Assembly: GCA_024709185.1 (NCBI GenBank)
Contig: JANJXE010000388.1
Span: 1 to 9,364 of the forward strand
Direction of reading: 5' to 3'
Length of the DNA stretch: 9,364 nt
DNA from: Paludibacter sp.
GTDB lineage: Bacteria > Bacteroidota > Bacteroidia > Bacteroidales > Paludibacteraceae
The translations under genes and the position numbers were made by a program. How positions within the stretch are numbered: position 1 is the first letter of the stretch; every line of letters starts with the position of its first letter. Under the pieces are notes generated by a model, which was not told where the DNA came from, did no database searches, and saw nothing but the letters and a program-made list of their open reading frames with translations. Below, one piece after another: positions 1 through 7,349 of the stretch.

Positions 1-1476
1 GATAAGAATAAGCCAGCTTTTATTTTCAGACGTGGCATACGGTTTAACATCTCTTCCAAGCAGAAACGGCTTGATGAATTTTGCAGAATTTGGGTCGGAA
101 GCAATAATATGATTCCGTGTTTCATCATTGATTAAAAATGCTTCGGTCAATCCGGTCAGAACTCCCCGCTTAGCTCCGTCATTTATATACAACCCCAAAT
201 TAACGCAATTGGATTTCAGCTTTTTAAGCAGGTTTTGTGATTGTGAATCTTCAATGACCCATGTTTCATCTGACAAAGAATTCTGCTCGATCAAAACCTG
301 ATTAGCCTTTATATAGTTTTCGAATTTTTTGGTAAAACCGGTCGTTTTTATCTTAGTGGTAGAAATACTTTCAGCTATAGCGTTTTTGCAAGCTCTTAAA
401 ATACAGGGATAAGTAGTTGCTTCTTCAAATACCTGAAAGTCTCCAAAATCAATTATTTCCAATAAATTATTCTCTAACAGAAATTTTCGGGCTGGTTGCC
501 CATATCCTGCCTGCATAAATTTGTTGGGCATAATGTAAGTGAAAGCTCCTTTATCCTTCAAAATAGCAAAGCCTTTTTCTATAAAATAAACATACACATC
601 GGTTGTTCCGGTATGGAGTTTATAACCTGCTTTGAAAAAGTTCTTGTATTCTTTTATCTCCTCCTGCCGGATATACGGCGGATTTCCAATTACCACATCA
701 AATCCCACAAAATCTCCGTTATCATCCAGAACTTCCGGGAACTCAAACCGCCATTCGAAGGCATTCTCAAAAATCTTATTACTTTTTATCTCTTCAATTT
801 CGGCTTCCAGCTGTTGGGTGTCAGCGGTTAGTTTGGCTACTTTGGCGTTCCAATCGACTTTTTCTTTTTTGGTGAGTTCGAAAAGCTGACCTTGATTAGT
901 AAGGGTATAAAGTTCTCCATGCAGAGCACGAAGCCGCCTTACCTTCGGGTCGTTTTGCGAAATTTCGCTGCGGAAATTGGTTTTAATTTCGTTGATCAGC
1001 CGTTCCATTTCCCGCTTCTGCTCTTTGGTTTGGGCATTTCGGTAGGTGTCAACAGCCATGCGGTAACTGTCGATGGTCCACTTACTGACACTCTTTTTTA
1101 ATGCCTGTTTTAAGTCGGCATCGAGTGCAAAACGGCTAATCAGCGAGTTTCCGCATTTTATATTTATGTCGATGTTCGGAAGGGTTTCCAGCTCTGCTTC
1201 ACTTTTGTAGTACGCATTTTTCAACAGCTCAATCCACAAACGCAATCGGCATATTTTTACCGAATTGGGGTTCAGGTCGACGCCAAACAAACAGTTTTCA
1301 ATGATGGTCTGCTTCTCGTGAAACAGGGTTTCCTGTATGCGCTGGCTTTCCTTGTTGGCAGGATTGTATTCAAATAGCTCTCCGTCTTCGTCGGTTACAA
1401 TCAATTCGTCGTTCACAACTTCAAAATGATATTCTTTTAATCGCCTGCCTTCCCGATCCTGTAGAATTTTCAAATC
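1..1476 (-). CDS. Type IIG restriction enzyme/methyltransferase, C-terminal part, out of frame with 1470-3191 and cut by the window edge
   Basis: Translating the minus strand from 1476 to 1 gives 492 codons without a stop, continuing the methyltransferase where the upstream frame breaks. The start reads DLKILQDREGRR. Positions 1267-1278 encode DLNP inside LFGVDLNPNS (motif II region). Positions 673-684 encode NPPY, the catalytic motif IV of adenine-N6 methyltransferases. Positions 780-1020 encode a Lys/Glu-rich helical stretch. From about 210 to 1, sequence such as GVLTGLTEAF and FIKPFLLGRDVKPY resembles the start of a TaqI-like target-recognition domain; the rest lies beyond base 1. The first in-frame ATG is near 1059, well inside the catalytic domain, and a TGA at 1495-1497 bounds the frame upstream, so this is not an independent gene with a sensible start. 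A TTG overlapping the upstream stop (TTGA, 1470-1473) could in principle reinitiate. It is best read as the 3' part of one broken gene. Confidence 0.85.
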
Positions 1477-1494
1477 GCTTTTATGGCAATCATT
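1470..1494 (-). other. Frameshift point in the type IIG gene (A4 run at 1479-1482)
   Basis: Both frames are open only between 1470 and 1494: the upstream frame stops at 1470-1472, and the downstream frame is blocked by TGA at 1495-1497. Within this zone the minus strand reads ATA AAA GCG ATT TGA. One additional A in the A4 run gives ATA AAA AGC GAT TTG, that is IAIK-SDLKIL, which joins the two halves into one uninterrupted protein. The shift needed is therefore a single lost base at 1479-1482. A tRNA-Lys slip on A-AAA could restore the frame at low frequency, but no clear stimulatory hairpin was identified. Confidence 0.85.
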
Positions 1495-3191
1495 TCATTG
1501 AGTGCCGACACCAAAAAGTGTCCGGAACCTACCGCCGGGTCACAGATTTTCAACTCATTGATGATGTTATTAGCTTCGTTTCGGTCGTCAATCTTATCGT
1601 ATAACGAATTGATATCGGTACAGTTCCAGTTGTTGGTTTCGTTGAATTTCTGAACCACGGCCTTGCGAATGGTCTCGCGGCACATGTACATGGTTATGAA
1701 ACCAGGCGTAAAAAAAGATCCGTCTTTGTAGCCGTTTATTTTTTCGAAGATTAATCCAAGTACCGATGCGTTGATTAGGGTTTTGTTGTCTTCCTGAATT
1801 TCTTCACTTCCTTCGCTGGTAAAATCATAGGCATTCAGAAATTCGAAAAGATATTCCAGCGGATTGATAGTGCCTGATCGTTTCTTTCCTGTGCTGTCTT
1901 TTAAAACAGTTTGAGAATAGACCGGCAAGGTTTTATCGTTGCGTAAATTACTGATAAAAAGCGTAGTATGCTCGATTTCTGTTGGTTCAAAAAGCGAGCT
2001 GTTTAAATAGGGAACTTTTGCAAATAATGTCTTAACATCCTCGTTTCGTTCGTTTGTCCTGCGTGCAAGTACCTGAAAAAACAGGCTGTTTAAATCATCG
2101 TAATCTTTTATCTTATCGTATCGCAAAAACTCATACGATTTGTCGCCCTTGTGGTAGGTAATTAACTGAGCTTCGAGCAATTTCAGAAATAAAACCCGGT
2201 TAATCCAGGTAATACTCAATTCCAGTGCGACATTGAAAAGTCGTTCCTGTAGGTTGGCACCAAACTGGCTTACATTGTCCAGCCGGGAAATCTTATCCAA
2301 ACTATCTAACTGAATAATAGCATTTTCGAGGAATGATCCGGTATTGCGTTCGCCTTCTTTGTTCCGTTGAATTAGTTTTTTACTTCCTTCTTTGGTTTCT
2401 GTTAATCCAATAATATGAAGCAATTCGCCGTAAAATCGTTTGTCCAGGCTATTGCTATCGTTGGCAAATGGTAATTTTAAAAGATGTTCGGGCGAAAGTA
2501 ATTTGAACAATGCAATCAGCTGGTTATCGTCCTTTTTATCAGCATTACGTAAAGGCTTTTCATAGTCACGTATATCTAAACAGGTAAACTCAATATCGTG
2601 CTTATATTCTGCAATAAAAGGCTCGGCGACTTGTTTGTAGAAAAAATCGGTTTTAGTATCGGCCAACCGTCCGTTTTCAAAATCGATAAATTGGTTTACC
2701 AGGTTTTTATTTTGGGCAAAGAGCCGGTCGAAAAGAGTTGCATCGAAGATAAACCACTCGTAAATATTTGTCGCAATCAGATGTTTAACTTCAATGTTTT
2801 TCTGCGTAATCCGCTCTCTCAGATAATACAAAACCAATTCCTGGAGCGCCTTAACATTTATATTCTCTTTGGTAAGCATTTCGGCTTTATTGGTCGGCTT
2901 TTTCGCTTCAATAATAACCCCTACGGTGCCTGAGGCGCTGTTTGAGTTGTGTATTACAAGGTCGTTCTTTCCCTTTGTATTAATAAAGTGATTTTGTTTG
3001 TAGTAGGTATCTTTCAGGAAATCCGAAACAAGGTTTTTATGAAACTCTTCCGATTCGCTGTCATTCATCCTATCGAGTAATTGGGATAAATTGGTTTTAA
3101 AACACTCAATTTCAGACCGGTTGGGTTTCACTTTCAGGTAGGCTTTGTTTAGTGCCTTTCGGGGTTTCAGGATTTGGATTAGCTCATTCAT
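1470..3191 (-). CDS. Type IIG restriction enzyme/N6-adenine methyltransferase, N-terminal part, frameshifted (nuclease, helical linker, motif I)
   Basis: This is the first 573 residues of a single-chain restriction-modification enzyme (Eco57I-type methylase family) that would cut foreign DNA and methylate adenine in its own. Residues 1-60 are helical. Residues 70-98 carry a PD-(D/E)xK nuclease motif: D77, then E95-A-K97 in the strand VGVIIEAKK. Residues 100-170 continue the nuclease-like fold, and residues 200-500 are a long helical linker typical of the family. S-adenosylmethionine-binding motif I, DPAVGSGHF, is at about 551-559. The frame then ends after NEMIAIK with two out-of-frame residues and TGA. 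Intact relatives run well over 1,000 residues, and the missing part lies in another frame at 1-1476. The ATG at 3191 begins at a natural family-like N-terminus, with an A-rich leader and a promoter candidate upstream. As written, the product has the nuclease but lacks a catalytic methyltransferase. Identification is firm; whether the break is real is unknown. Confidence 0.9.
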   Translation of the reverse strand: MNELIQILKPRKALNKAYLKVKPNRSEIECFKTNLSQLLDRMNDSESEEFHKNLVSDFLKDTYYKQNHFINTKGKNDLVIHNSNSASGTVGVIIEAKKPTNKAEMLTKENINVKALQELVLYYLRERITQKNIEVKHLIATNIYEWFIFDATLFDRLFAQNKNLVNQFIDFENGRLADTKTDFFYKQVAEPFIAEYKHDIEFTCLDIRDYEKPLRNADKKDDNQLIALFKLLSPEHLLKLPFANDSNSLDKRFYGELLHIIGLTETKEGSKKLIQRNKEGERNTGSFLENAIIQLDSLDKISRLDNVSQFGANLQERLFNVALELSITWINRVLFLKLLEAQLITYHKGDKSYEFLRYDKIKDYDDLNSLFFQVLARRTNERNEDVKTLFAKVPYLNSSLFEPTEIEHTTLFISNLRNDKTLPVYSQTVLKDSTGKKRSGTINPLEYLFEFLNAYDFTSEGSEEIQEDNKTLINASVLGLIFEKINGYKDGSFFTPGFITMYMCRETIRKAVVQKFNETNNWNCTDINSLYDKIDDRNEANNIINELKICDPAVGSGHFLVSALNEMIAIKAI

Positions 3192-3325
3192 AAGTTAATT
3201 TTTAGTGTATTTTCGTACCGTAAAGCATTGTAATTGATCAAAAATATTGTACACCACACAGGGTGTGAAAATAAGCAGTTATGCATCATTGTTTTCCTGG
3301 TTTTTCGCATTTAGCCCGACGGCAA
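3192..3325. other. Intergenic region between Fic and type IIG genes
   Basis: This 134-base AT-rich gap holds the promoter candidate for the restriction gene at 3239-3270. No convincing terminator follows the Fic stop codon: the only nearby hairpin, GCC-CGAC-GGC around 3314-3323, is very short and has no T tract. Read-through from the Fic gene into the restriction gene is therefore possible. No small open frame with a credible start was found. Confidence 0.6.
3239..3270 (-). promoter_or_regulatory. Probable promoter of the type IIG gene with a palindrome in the spacer
   Basis: On the minus strand TATTTTTG (3246-3239) matches the Bacteroidota -7 consensus TAnnTTTG exactly. About 21 bases upstream lies TTATTTT, only a partial match to a -33 TTTG. 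The spacer contains CACAC-CCT-GTGTG (3267-3255), five-base arms around three bases; a shifted pairing ACACC/GGTGT (3251-3266) is also possible. A start site near 3232 would leave a leader of about 40 bases before the ATG at 3191. The palindrome could be an operator for a controller protein, which is inference only. Confidence 0.5.
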
Positions 3326-4459
3326 CTACTCTTTTGTTACTATTCTCGGAATTCGAATGTTTTTTGGACTACTAATCAGATAATTGGTTTTCTTTCCTGT
3401 GTCTTCCGATATCAATATTTCTTTTTCAACTAAATCCTGCAAATCACGCAAGGCTGTATCTGTTGAGCAGTTGGCCAGTTTTGCATAACTTGAGGTTCTT
3501 AAAAACCCAACTTCTTTTTCATAATTGTCGTACAAATAGTTGATTATTTTTCGTTGTCGTTCGTTGATAGACGTGAATTTGTGCTTGTCCCAGAAATACG
3601 ATTTGTCGAGAATAATTTCCAGATTTTTTTCACTGGAAAGCAATGCTCTCTCGAAACAACCTAAGAACCACACCAAATAATTGGTAATGTCACTTGTACC
3701 TTTCTGAGTTTTTTCAATTATCTCGTTGTACTGTTTATGTTCCTTGAAAATCTGGTTCGACATACTGTAAAATCTGATTTTACTTCCTTCGCTACGCGCC
3801 AAAAACATATCCATAATTGCACGCGCAATGCGTCCGTTGCCATCGTCGAAAGGATGAATAGTGACAAACCAGATATGCACAACTGCTGATTTCAACACTA
3901 AATCCAGTTGATCTTTCGTATTCAACCAGTCGAGAAAAACATTCATTTCGTATAGTACTCTTTCTGCGGCCGGAGCTTCAAAATGCACTTTCTCTCTTCC
4001 AAATGCTCCTGAGATTACTTTCATTCCTGCTGAACGATAACGTCCGACGTCAATTTTTACATGTCCACTGTAGCCGGTTTGAAATAATGCATTATGCCAG
4101 CCAAAGAGTCGTTCTTCTGAAAGTTCTTTGTCATAATTCCGGGTTGCATCAAGCAGCACATCAACTATACCTTCAATATTTCGTGGTATTGCAGCATATT
4201 CAGTTCCTTCAATTCCCAGTTTTCTGGCAATTGAAGAGCGAACAAGGTCAGGATTCAGGAATTCACCTTCAATTCTTGAGGTGTCAACAACATCTAAAAT
4301 CAACGATTCCAGGGTTGCACGCTCAATCAGATCGAAACCCAGTCTTTCCATGTGACCGAGTAATCGACCTTGTAAATGTCGAACTGAGGCTAAAATTGGT
4401 AAAATCGTTTCGTTATCCCAACTAAAATTTGACCAATTTTCTCTTTGATGTATGTACAT
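3326..4459 (-). CDS. Fic family protein AMP transferase (DUF4172-like N-terminus, C-terminal winged helix)
   Basis: Fic enzymes usually transfer AMP from ATP to a hydroxyl side chain of a target protein in the cytoplasm. In the longer 381-residue version (GTG start at 4471), the complete core motif is H206-PFDDGNGR-IA-R217, with catalytic His206, Mg-binding Asp210 and the phosphate-binding GNGR all present. Residues 64-69 (TSRIEG) match the inhibitory motif (S/T)xxxE(G/N), with Glu68 expected to block ATP binding. Because this motif lies before the Fic core, it is a class II, self-inhibited enzyme. The N-terminus (MYIHQRENW) is typical of DUF4172-bearing Fic proteins. Residues 302-366 look like a winged helix-turn-helix. 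I prefer the ATG at 4459 (377 residues), because the family normally begins at MxYIHQ and the GTG would add only four residues. The target protein is unknown. It could regulate its own promoter, where a strong inverted repeat lies. Fic proteins can also act as toxins, but no antitoxin gene is adjacent. Confidence 0.93.
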   Translation of the reverse strand: MYIHQRENWSNFSWDNETILPILASVRHLQGRLLGHMERLGFDLIERATLESLILDVVDTSRIEGEFLNPDLVRSSIARKLGIEGTEYAAIPRNIEGIVDVLLDATRNYDKELSEERLFGWHNALFQTGYSGHVKIDVGRYRSAGMKVISGAFGREKVHFEAPAAERVLYEMNVFLDWLNTKDQLDLVLKSAVVHIWFVTIHPFDDGNGRIARAIMDMFLARSEGSKIRFYSMSNQIFKEHKQYNEIIEKTQKGTSDITNYLVWFLGCFERALLSSEKNLEIILDKSYFWDKHKFTSINERQRKIINYLYDNYEKEVGFLRTSSYAKLANCSTDTALRDLQDLVEKEILISEDTGKKTNYLISSPKNIRIPRIVTKE

Positions 4460-4478
4460 AAGGTCTTTCACTGCATAA

Positions 4479-4516
4479 TTTGCGGTAAAAATAGAACTTT
4501 TTCACCGCAAAAGCAA
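4479..4516 (-). promoter_or_regulatory. Probable promoter of the fic gene overlapped by a strong inverted repeat (candidate operator)
   Basis: On the minus strand a TTG (4516-4514), 20 bases, then TATTTTTA (4493-4486) fit the Bacteroidota promoter pattern, with seven of eight -7 positions matching. A near-perfect inverted repeat covers this promoter: TTTGCGGT at 4479-4486 and ACCGCAAA at 4504-4511 pair fully, and the inner AAAAA/TTTTT extends the stem with one extra C, leaving a six-base loop TAGAAC. The repeat ends 19 bases before the ATG at 4459. Its position suits repression, possibly by the winged-helix domain of the Fic protein itself. It could also act as an mRNA hairpin if transcription starts further upstream. 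Confidence 0.55.
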
Positions 4517-4589
4517 CTATCTGATAAAAAACTTTATCCTATGCAAAACACATCTAACTTAACATTCAGCTAACGACCAGGCATAGTAT

Positions 4590-4621
4590 AAACAAAAGGC
4601 CATCTCCTTTCGGAAATGGCC
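4590..4621 (-). terminator. Rho-independent terminator of the three-gene sugar operon
   Basis: About 30 bases after the stop codon of the tandem aldolase gene, the minus strand folds as GGCCAT-T-TCC / GAAA / GGA-G-ATGGCC: nine paired bases interrupted by one mismatch, with a four-base loop. It is followed directly by TTTTGTTTAT. The geometry and T tract are right for termination of leftward transcription. It separates the operon from the fic gene downstream. Confidence 0.8.
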
Positions 4622-4649
4622 CCTTGCCTACTCAAAAACACTCTAACTA

Positions 4650-5948
4650 TTATTTCACATTAAAGGCTACTCTTAATTCATCTATTTCCTTGTCGCCCAT
4701 GGGTTGCAACGGGCCAATGGAGGAGGCCATCACCAGGGAGTTGGCGCTGAACTCGGCTACTTCGAGGTAGTCGAAGGTGTTCAGTAGTTTGTCGCCGGTA
4801 ACGAATACACAGTCGTTTTCGACCAACACCACGCGGTTTTGACTAAACATCGACGCCATCTTATCTATATCGTTGTACAACAGTCCGAAATGAATCGAAG
4901 GCACATCCTGCAGGAAAATCCAGCTTTCGGGTATGGTGCGCACATCGAATTTTTGTCCGCTCACGGCATGCGCCATCAGGTTGGTGGGCTGCGTGGTGAT
5001 AATGGAATTGATATGCGGATTCAGCTGGTAGATGCGGTGATGCAGGGCTACCGACCGGCTGGGCACTTTTCCTGCCTCGGCCATTCCGTTTTTAATCTGT
5101 ACGATGTCGTTCGGAAGGATATCCCACCGTGCCACATCGCGTGGTGTAATCAGGAAGTCGTTGTTGCGCCAGCGTACCGAAACGGTTCCATAGGTCGAAA
5201 TCATCAGTCCCTGGTCGCAGGCACGACGAATGATGCGCACCATGTCCGAACGCAGCGCGCGCTCGTCGGAAGGATATTCCACATCCATAAAATGAGAAAT
5301 ATTCTTCGGGAAGTGATTGATGTACTGAGCTATCTGTTCATCGCTCAACACATTAACCTGCCCTATCCGACCGGCATTTACAATAGTGCGGCAACAAAAT
5401 TCCAGGGTTTCGAAACGCTGATAGGCATCCATCATATTGGTTCCGCCCAGTACTACACCGTGGTTTTCCATGATGACCGCTTTGTAGCGACGACTCTTAA
5501 ACTCGTTGGCAATTTTTTCACCTAAGTCTTCACTTCCCGGACAACCGTAGGGAGCAAACCCAATCTCGCCGCAGATATCGCGGGCCTGCGGAACGATGTT
5601 CGTATCGGGCACCTTGCGGGCAATACTGAAGGCTACCAATGCAGGCGGATGGGCATGGATGATGGCTGTCAGTTCGGGTCGCGCCTGGTATATCGCCTTG
5701 TGAAACGGGTATTCCGACGAGGGTTTATGAGGCCCCACAATCGATCCATCCTTTTTAATCAGGATGATATCGCGCACTGTGAGCGAACCTTTATCCACCC
5801 CCGAAGGAGTAATCCAGATATCGCCGTTGGTATCGCGGATGGAAATATTTCCTCCTGAAGTAGTGGTCATCCCACTGCGGTAAATACGGCCGATGATCAC
5901 GTTGATCTGTTCGGCAGGATGCATCAAATGAATATCTAATTGCTTCAT
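4650..5948 (-). CDS. Tandem class II aldolase/adducin-family protein, second domain degenerate
   Basis: 432 residues hold two class II aldolase (fuculose/rhamnulose-phosphate aldolase type) domains. These zinc enzymes cleave a ketose phosphate to dihydroxyacetone phosphate plus an aldehyde. Domain 1 (about 10-200) is complete: phosphate-binding GGNIS at 32-36, catalytic-type Glu79 in SSEYPFH, zinc ligands H98 and H100 in IIHAHP, and H163 in ENHG. Domain 2 (about 230-425) has the same layout, but Glu79 aligns with Ser299, HAH with T318-T-Q320, and H163 with D379, so it should not bind zinc or catalyse. It probably serves in oligomer or active-site architecture. The start at 5948 (MKQLDIH) is used; an internal ATG at residue 9 is possible. 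It is the last gene of the operon, 46 bases after the dehydrogenase. Family assignment is firm; the substrate is unknown, and neither fuculose-phosphate nor rhamnulose-phosphate activity can be claimed. Confidence 0.9.
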   Translation of the reverse strand: MKQLDIHLMHPAEQINVIIGRIYRSGMTTTSGGNISIRDTNGDIWITPSGVDKGSLTVRDIILIKKDGSIVGPHKPSSEYPFHKAIYQARPELTAIIHAHPPALVAFSIARKVPDTNIVPQARDICGEIGFAPYGCPGSEDLGEKIANEFKSRRYKAVIMENHGVVLGGTNMMDAYQRFETLEFCCRTIVNAGRIGQVNVLSDEQIAQYINHFPKNISHFMDVEYPSDERALRSDMVRIIRRACDQGLMISTYGTVSVRWRNNDFLITPRDVARWDILPNDIVQIKNGMAEAGKVPSRSVALHHRIYQLNPHINSIITTQPTNLMAHAVSGQKFDVRTIPESWIFLQDVPSIHFGLLYNDIDKMASMFSQNRVVLVENDCVFVTGDKLLNTFDYLEVAEFSANSLVMASSIGPLQPMGDKEIDELRVAFNVK

Positions 5949-5994
5949 AGCTTGCTTTATTAGAAACCCTGAAAAAGGTTCCTGGTTGGTGATT

Positions 5995-7260
5995 TTAGAA
6001 ATTACTCAAAAGGAATGCTTCCGCTTCAACGCTCCACAGACCCTTATTACGGTCGCAGATTTCAGCCAGCTTACGGTATTTTTCATCGGTTTCACCCAGA
6101 CGGGCAAAATCGGCAATAGGAGTCAGTGGCATTTCAATATGTGTATAAATCAGCTTCTTACCTCCTGGTATTTCAGGAAGATGATTGGTAGCTTCAATTA
6201 CAGCATCCAGTCCGCCAATGTGCGTTACCAATCCTGCAGGATCCAATCCCTTCGACATCAGTTCAAGTGCTTCCACCATATCGTCGTTGTTGCCGCCGCT
6301 GGTTCCCACCACATGGGTATAGGCATAATGAACGTTATAAAAATTGAACATCGCGCTGAAATTCGGGTCCGACGGGCCGGCAAAGAAGTTGAGGCAACCA
6401 TCGAAGGCCAGAATCTTATCAGCCTGCTCTACTACCGGACGTACCGGGGCAAACACAAACACATCGTCGTAACCTGTACCACCCGAAATTACCATCAGCT
6501 CTTCCACCGGATTGCTCATTGCTCCGGTATTGATATAACGCAGATCAATTCCTTGCGAAGCAGCAAACTCGACGGTATAGAGCGATGCAGCACGGTCGAG
6601 ACGAGCTTGATCCACATCGGTTACCACGCAGAGCGAAGGACGACGATCGGGACGGTTAATAACATAATTGATAGCTGCCAGTCCCATCGGACCCACACCC
6701 GCCAGAATCGCCATTTTACCGCCTTCTACAATGTCCATCTTGTGAACATAGCTTCCCGGAGTAGTGTGGTAGTTGGCATGCATAGCACCAATTACACACG
6801 ACAAAGGCTCTGCCAGTGAAGCAGGATAATACCCTTCGCCACGGTAGGCTAACAGGCAATCCTTTTCCATCACTTCCTTCGGTATAATCACATAGGTCGC
6901 ATCGCCGCCAATATATTTATAACTATAGCCCGGAGCACTGAGAATACCCACAGGACCATCTTCGTAATTCAATGCAGGCTGAATCGAAAATTTATCACCC
7001 GCTTTAAACTTATCGGCCCATTTGGAACCAATTTCTACCAATTCACCTGCAAACTCATGCCCGATAATGATGGGATTGTTCGCCACATCATTGGGAATAC
7101 GTTTGTGGTCGGTAGCTTGCGTCGAAGCTTTGTAAGACGACATGCACAACGAATCGGAAACGACTTTCGCCAGAATCTCATCGTCCTTGATTTTTGGCAG
7201 TTCAAACTCCTCCATGCGAAGGTCTTTCTTGCCGTATAATCTGATTGCTTTAGTTTTCAT
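5995..7260 (-). CDS. Zinc-dependent medium-chain dehydrogenase, L-sorbose-1-phosphate reductase-like
   Basis: A 421-residue NAD(P)-dependent alcohol/polyol dehydrogenase expected to interconvert a ketose (phosphate) and an alditol (phosphate). The N-terminal GroES-like domain (1-about 160) carries catalytic zinc ligands C39, H68-E69 in IGHEFAGE, and E151 in AEPLSC. The Rossmann domain (about 180-330) has the dinucleotide loop AGVGPMG at 187-193 and an acidic D215 in VVTDVD at the end of the next strand, which favours NAD over NADP. The four-cysteine structural zinc lobe of classical alcohol dehydrogenases is absent. The N-terminus (KAIRLYGKKDLRMEEFELP, and the CMSSYKA segment) and the length resemble SorE-type L-sorbose-1-phosphate reductases more than alcohol or threonine dehydrogenases. 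It is the middle gene of the operon, 89 bases after the aldolase-dehydrogenase fusion and 46 bases before the tandem aldolase. The ATG at 7260 begins the expected N-terminus. The dehydrogenase family is certain; the SorE-like substrate is a guess from similarity. Confidence 0.88.
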   Translation of the reverse strand: MKTKAIRLYGKKDLRMEEFELPKIKDDEILAKVVSDSLCMSSYKASTQATDHKRIPNDVANNPIIIGHEFAGELVEIGSKWADKFKAGDKFSIQPALNYEDGPVGILSAPGYSYKYIGGDATYVIIPKEVMEKDCLLAYRGEGYYPASLAEPLSCVIGAMHANYHTTPGSYVHKMDIVEGGKMAILAGVGPMGLAAINYVINRPDRRPSLCVVTDVDQARLDRAASLYTVEFAASQGIDLRYINTGAMSNPVEELMVISGGTGYDDVFVFAPVRPVVEQADKILAFDGCLNFFAGPSDPNFSAMFNFYNVHYAYTHVVGTSGGNNDDMVEALELMSKGLDPAGLVTHIGGLDAVIEATNHLPEIPGGKKLIYTHIEMPLTPIADFARLGETDEKYRKLAEICDRNKGLWSVEAEAFLLSNF

Positions 7261-7314
7261 AATTTATCTTTTTTCTTCCGGAAACTCACCCTTACTTCGG
7301 TTATCCTAGTTCAG

Positions 7315-7346
7315 ATAAAAAGCAAAGCAGGACTGTTTCCTGTTTA
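7315..7346 (-). terminator. Weak hairpin with T tract between operon genes 1 and 2 (possible attenuator)
   Basis: Immediately after the TAA of the aldolase-dehydrogenase gene, the minus strand reads CAGGA-AACAG-TCCTG, a five-base stem with a five-base loop, extended past one mismatch by two A-T pairs. GCTTTTTATC then follows. The stem is short, so partial termination or mRNA-end stabilisation is more likely than a full stop. It could lower expression of the two downstream genes relative to the first. Confidence 0.3.
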
Positions 7347-7349
7347 ATT

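Noticed and set aside
496..1101. Three short plus-strand open frames
   Set aside because: They are antisense to the methyltransferase frame, which is continuously open on the minus strand and contains NPPY. The plus-strand translations are unrecognisable.
1479..1482. Programmed ribosomal frameshifting signal
   Set aside because: The A-AAA tetramer can slip, but the site lacks a canonical X-XXY-YYZ heptamer and no convincing downstream stem was found. A plain one-base loss is simpler.
3314..3323. Possible terminator after the fic gene
   Set aside because: It has three-base arms only and no T tract on the minus strand.
4003..4425. Plus-strand open frame antisense to fic
   Set aside because: It covers well-conserved Fic N-terminal sequence on the other strand and has no motif of its own. 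It is not a credible antitoxin gene.
4839..5525. Plus-strand open frame of 228 codons
   Set aside because: It is antisense to the tandem aldolase gene, and its translation shows no family motifs.
5949..5994. Hairpin between operon genes 2 and 3
   Set aside because: The only pairing seen (AACC/GGTT around AT-rich sequence) is four bases long and would occur by chance.
5986..6819. Plus-strand open frame of 277 codons
   Set aside because: It lies entirely antisense to the zinc dehydrogenase, whose motifs (GHE, GVGPMG) are intact. Its translation is rich in His, Arg and Ile with no recognisable domain, as expected from a shadow frame.
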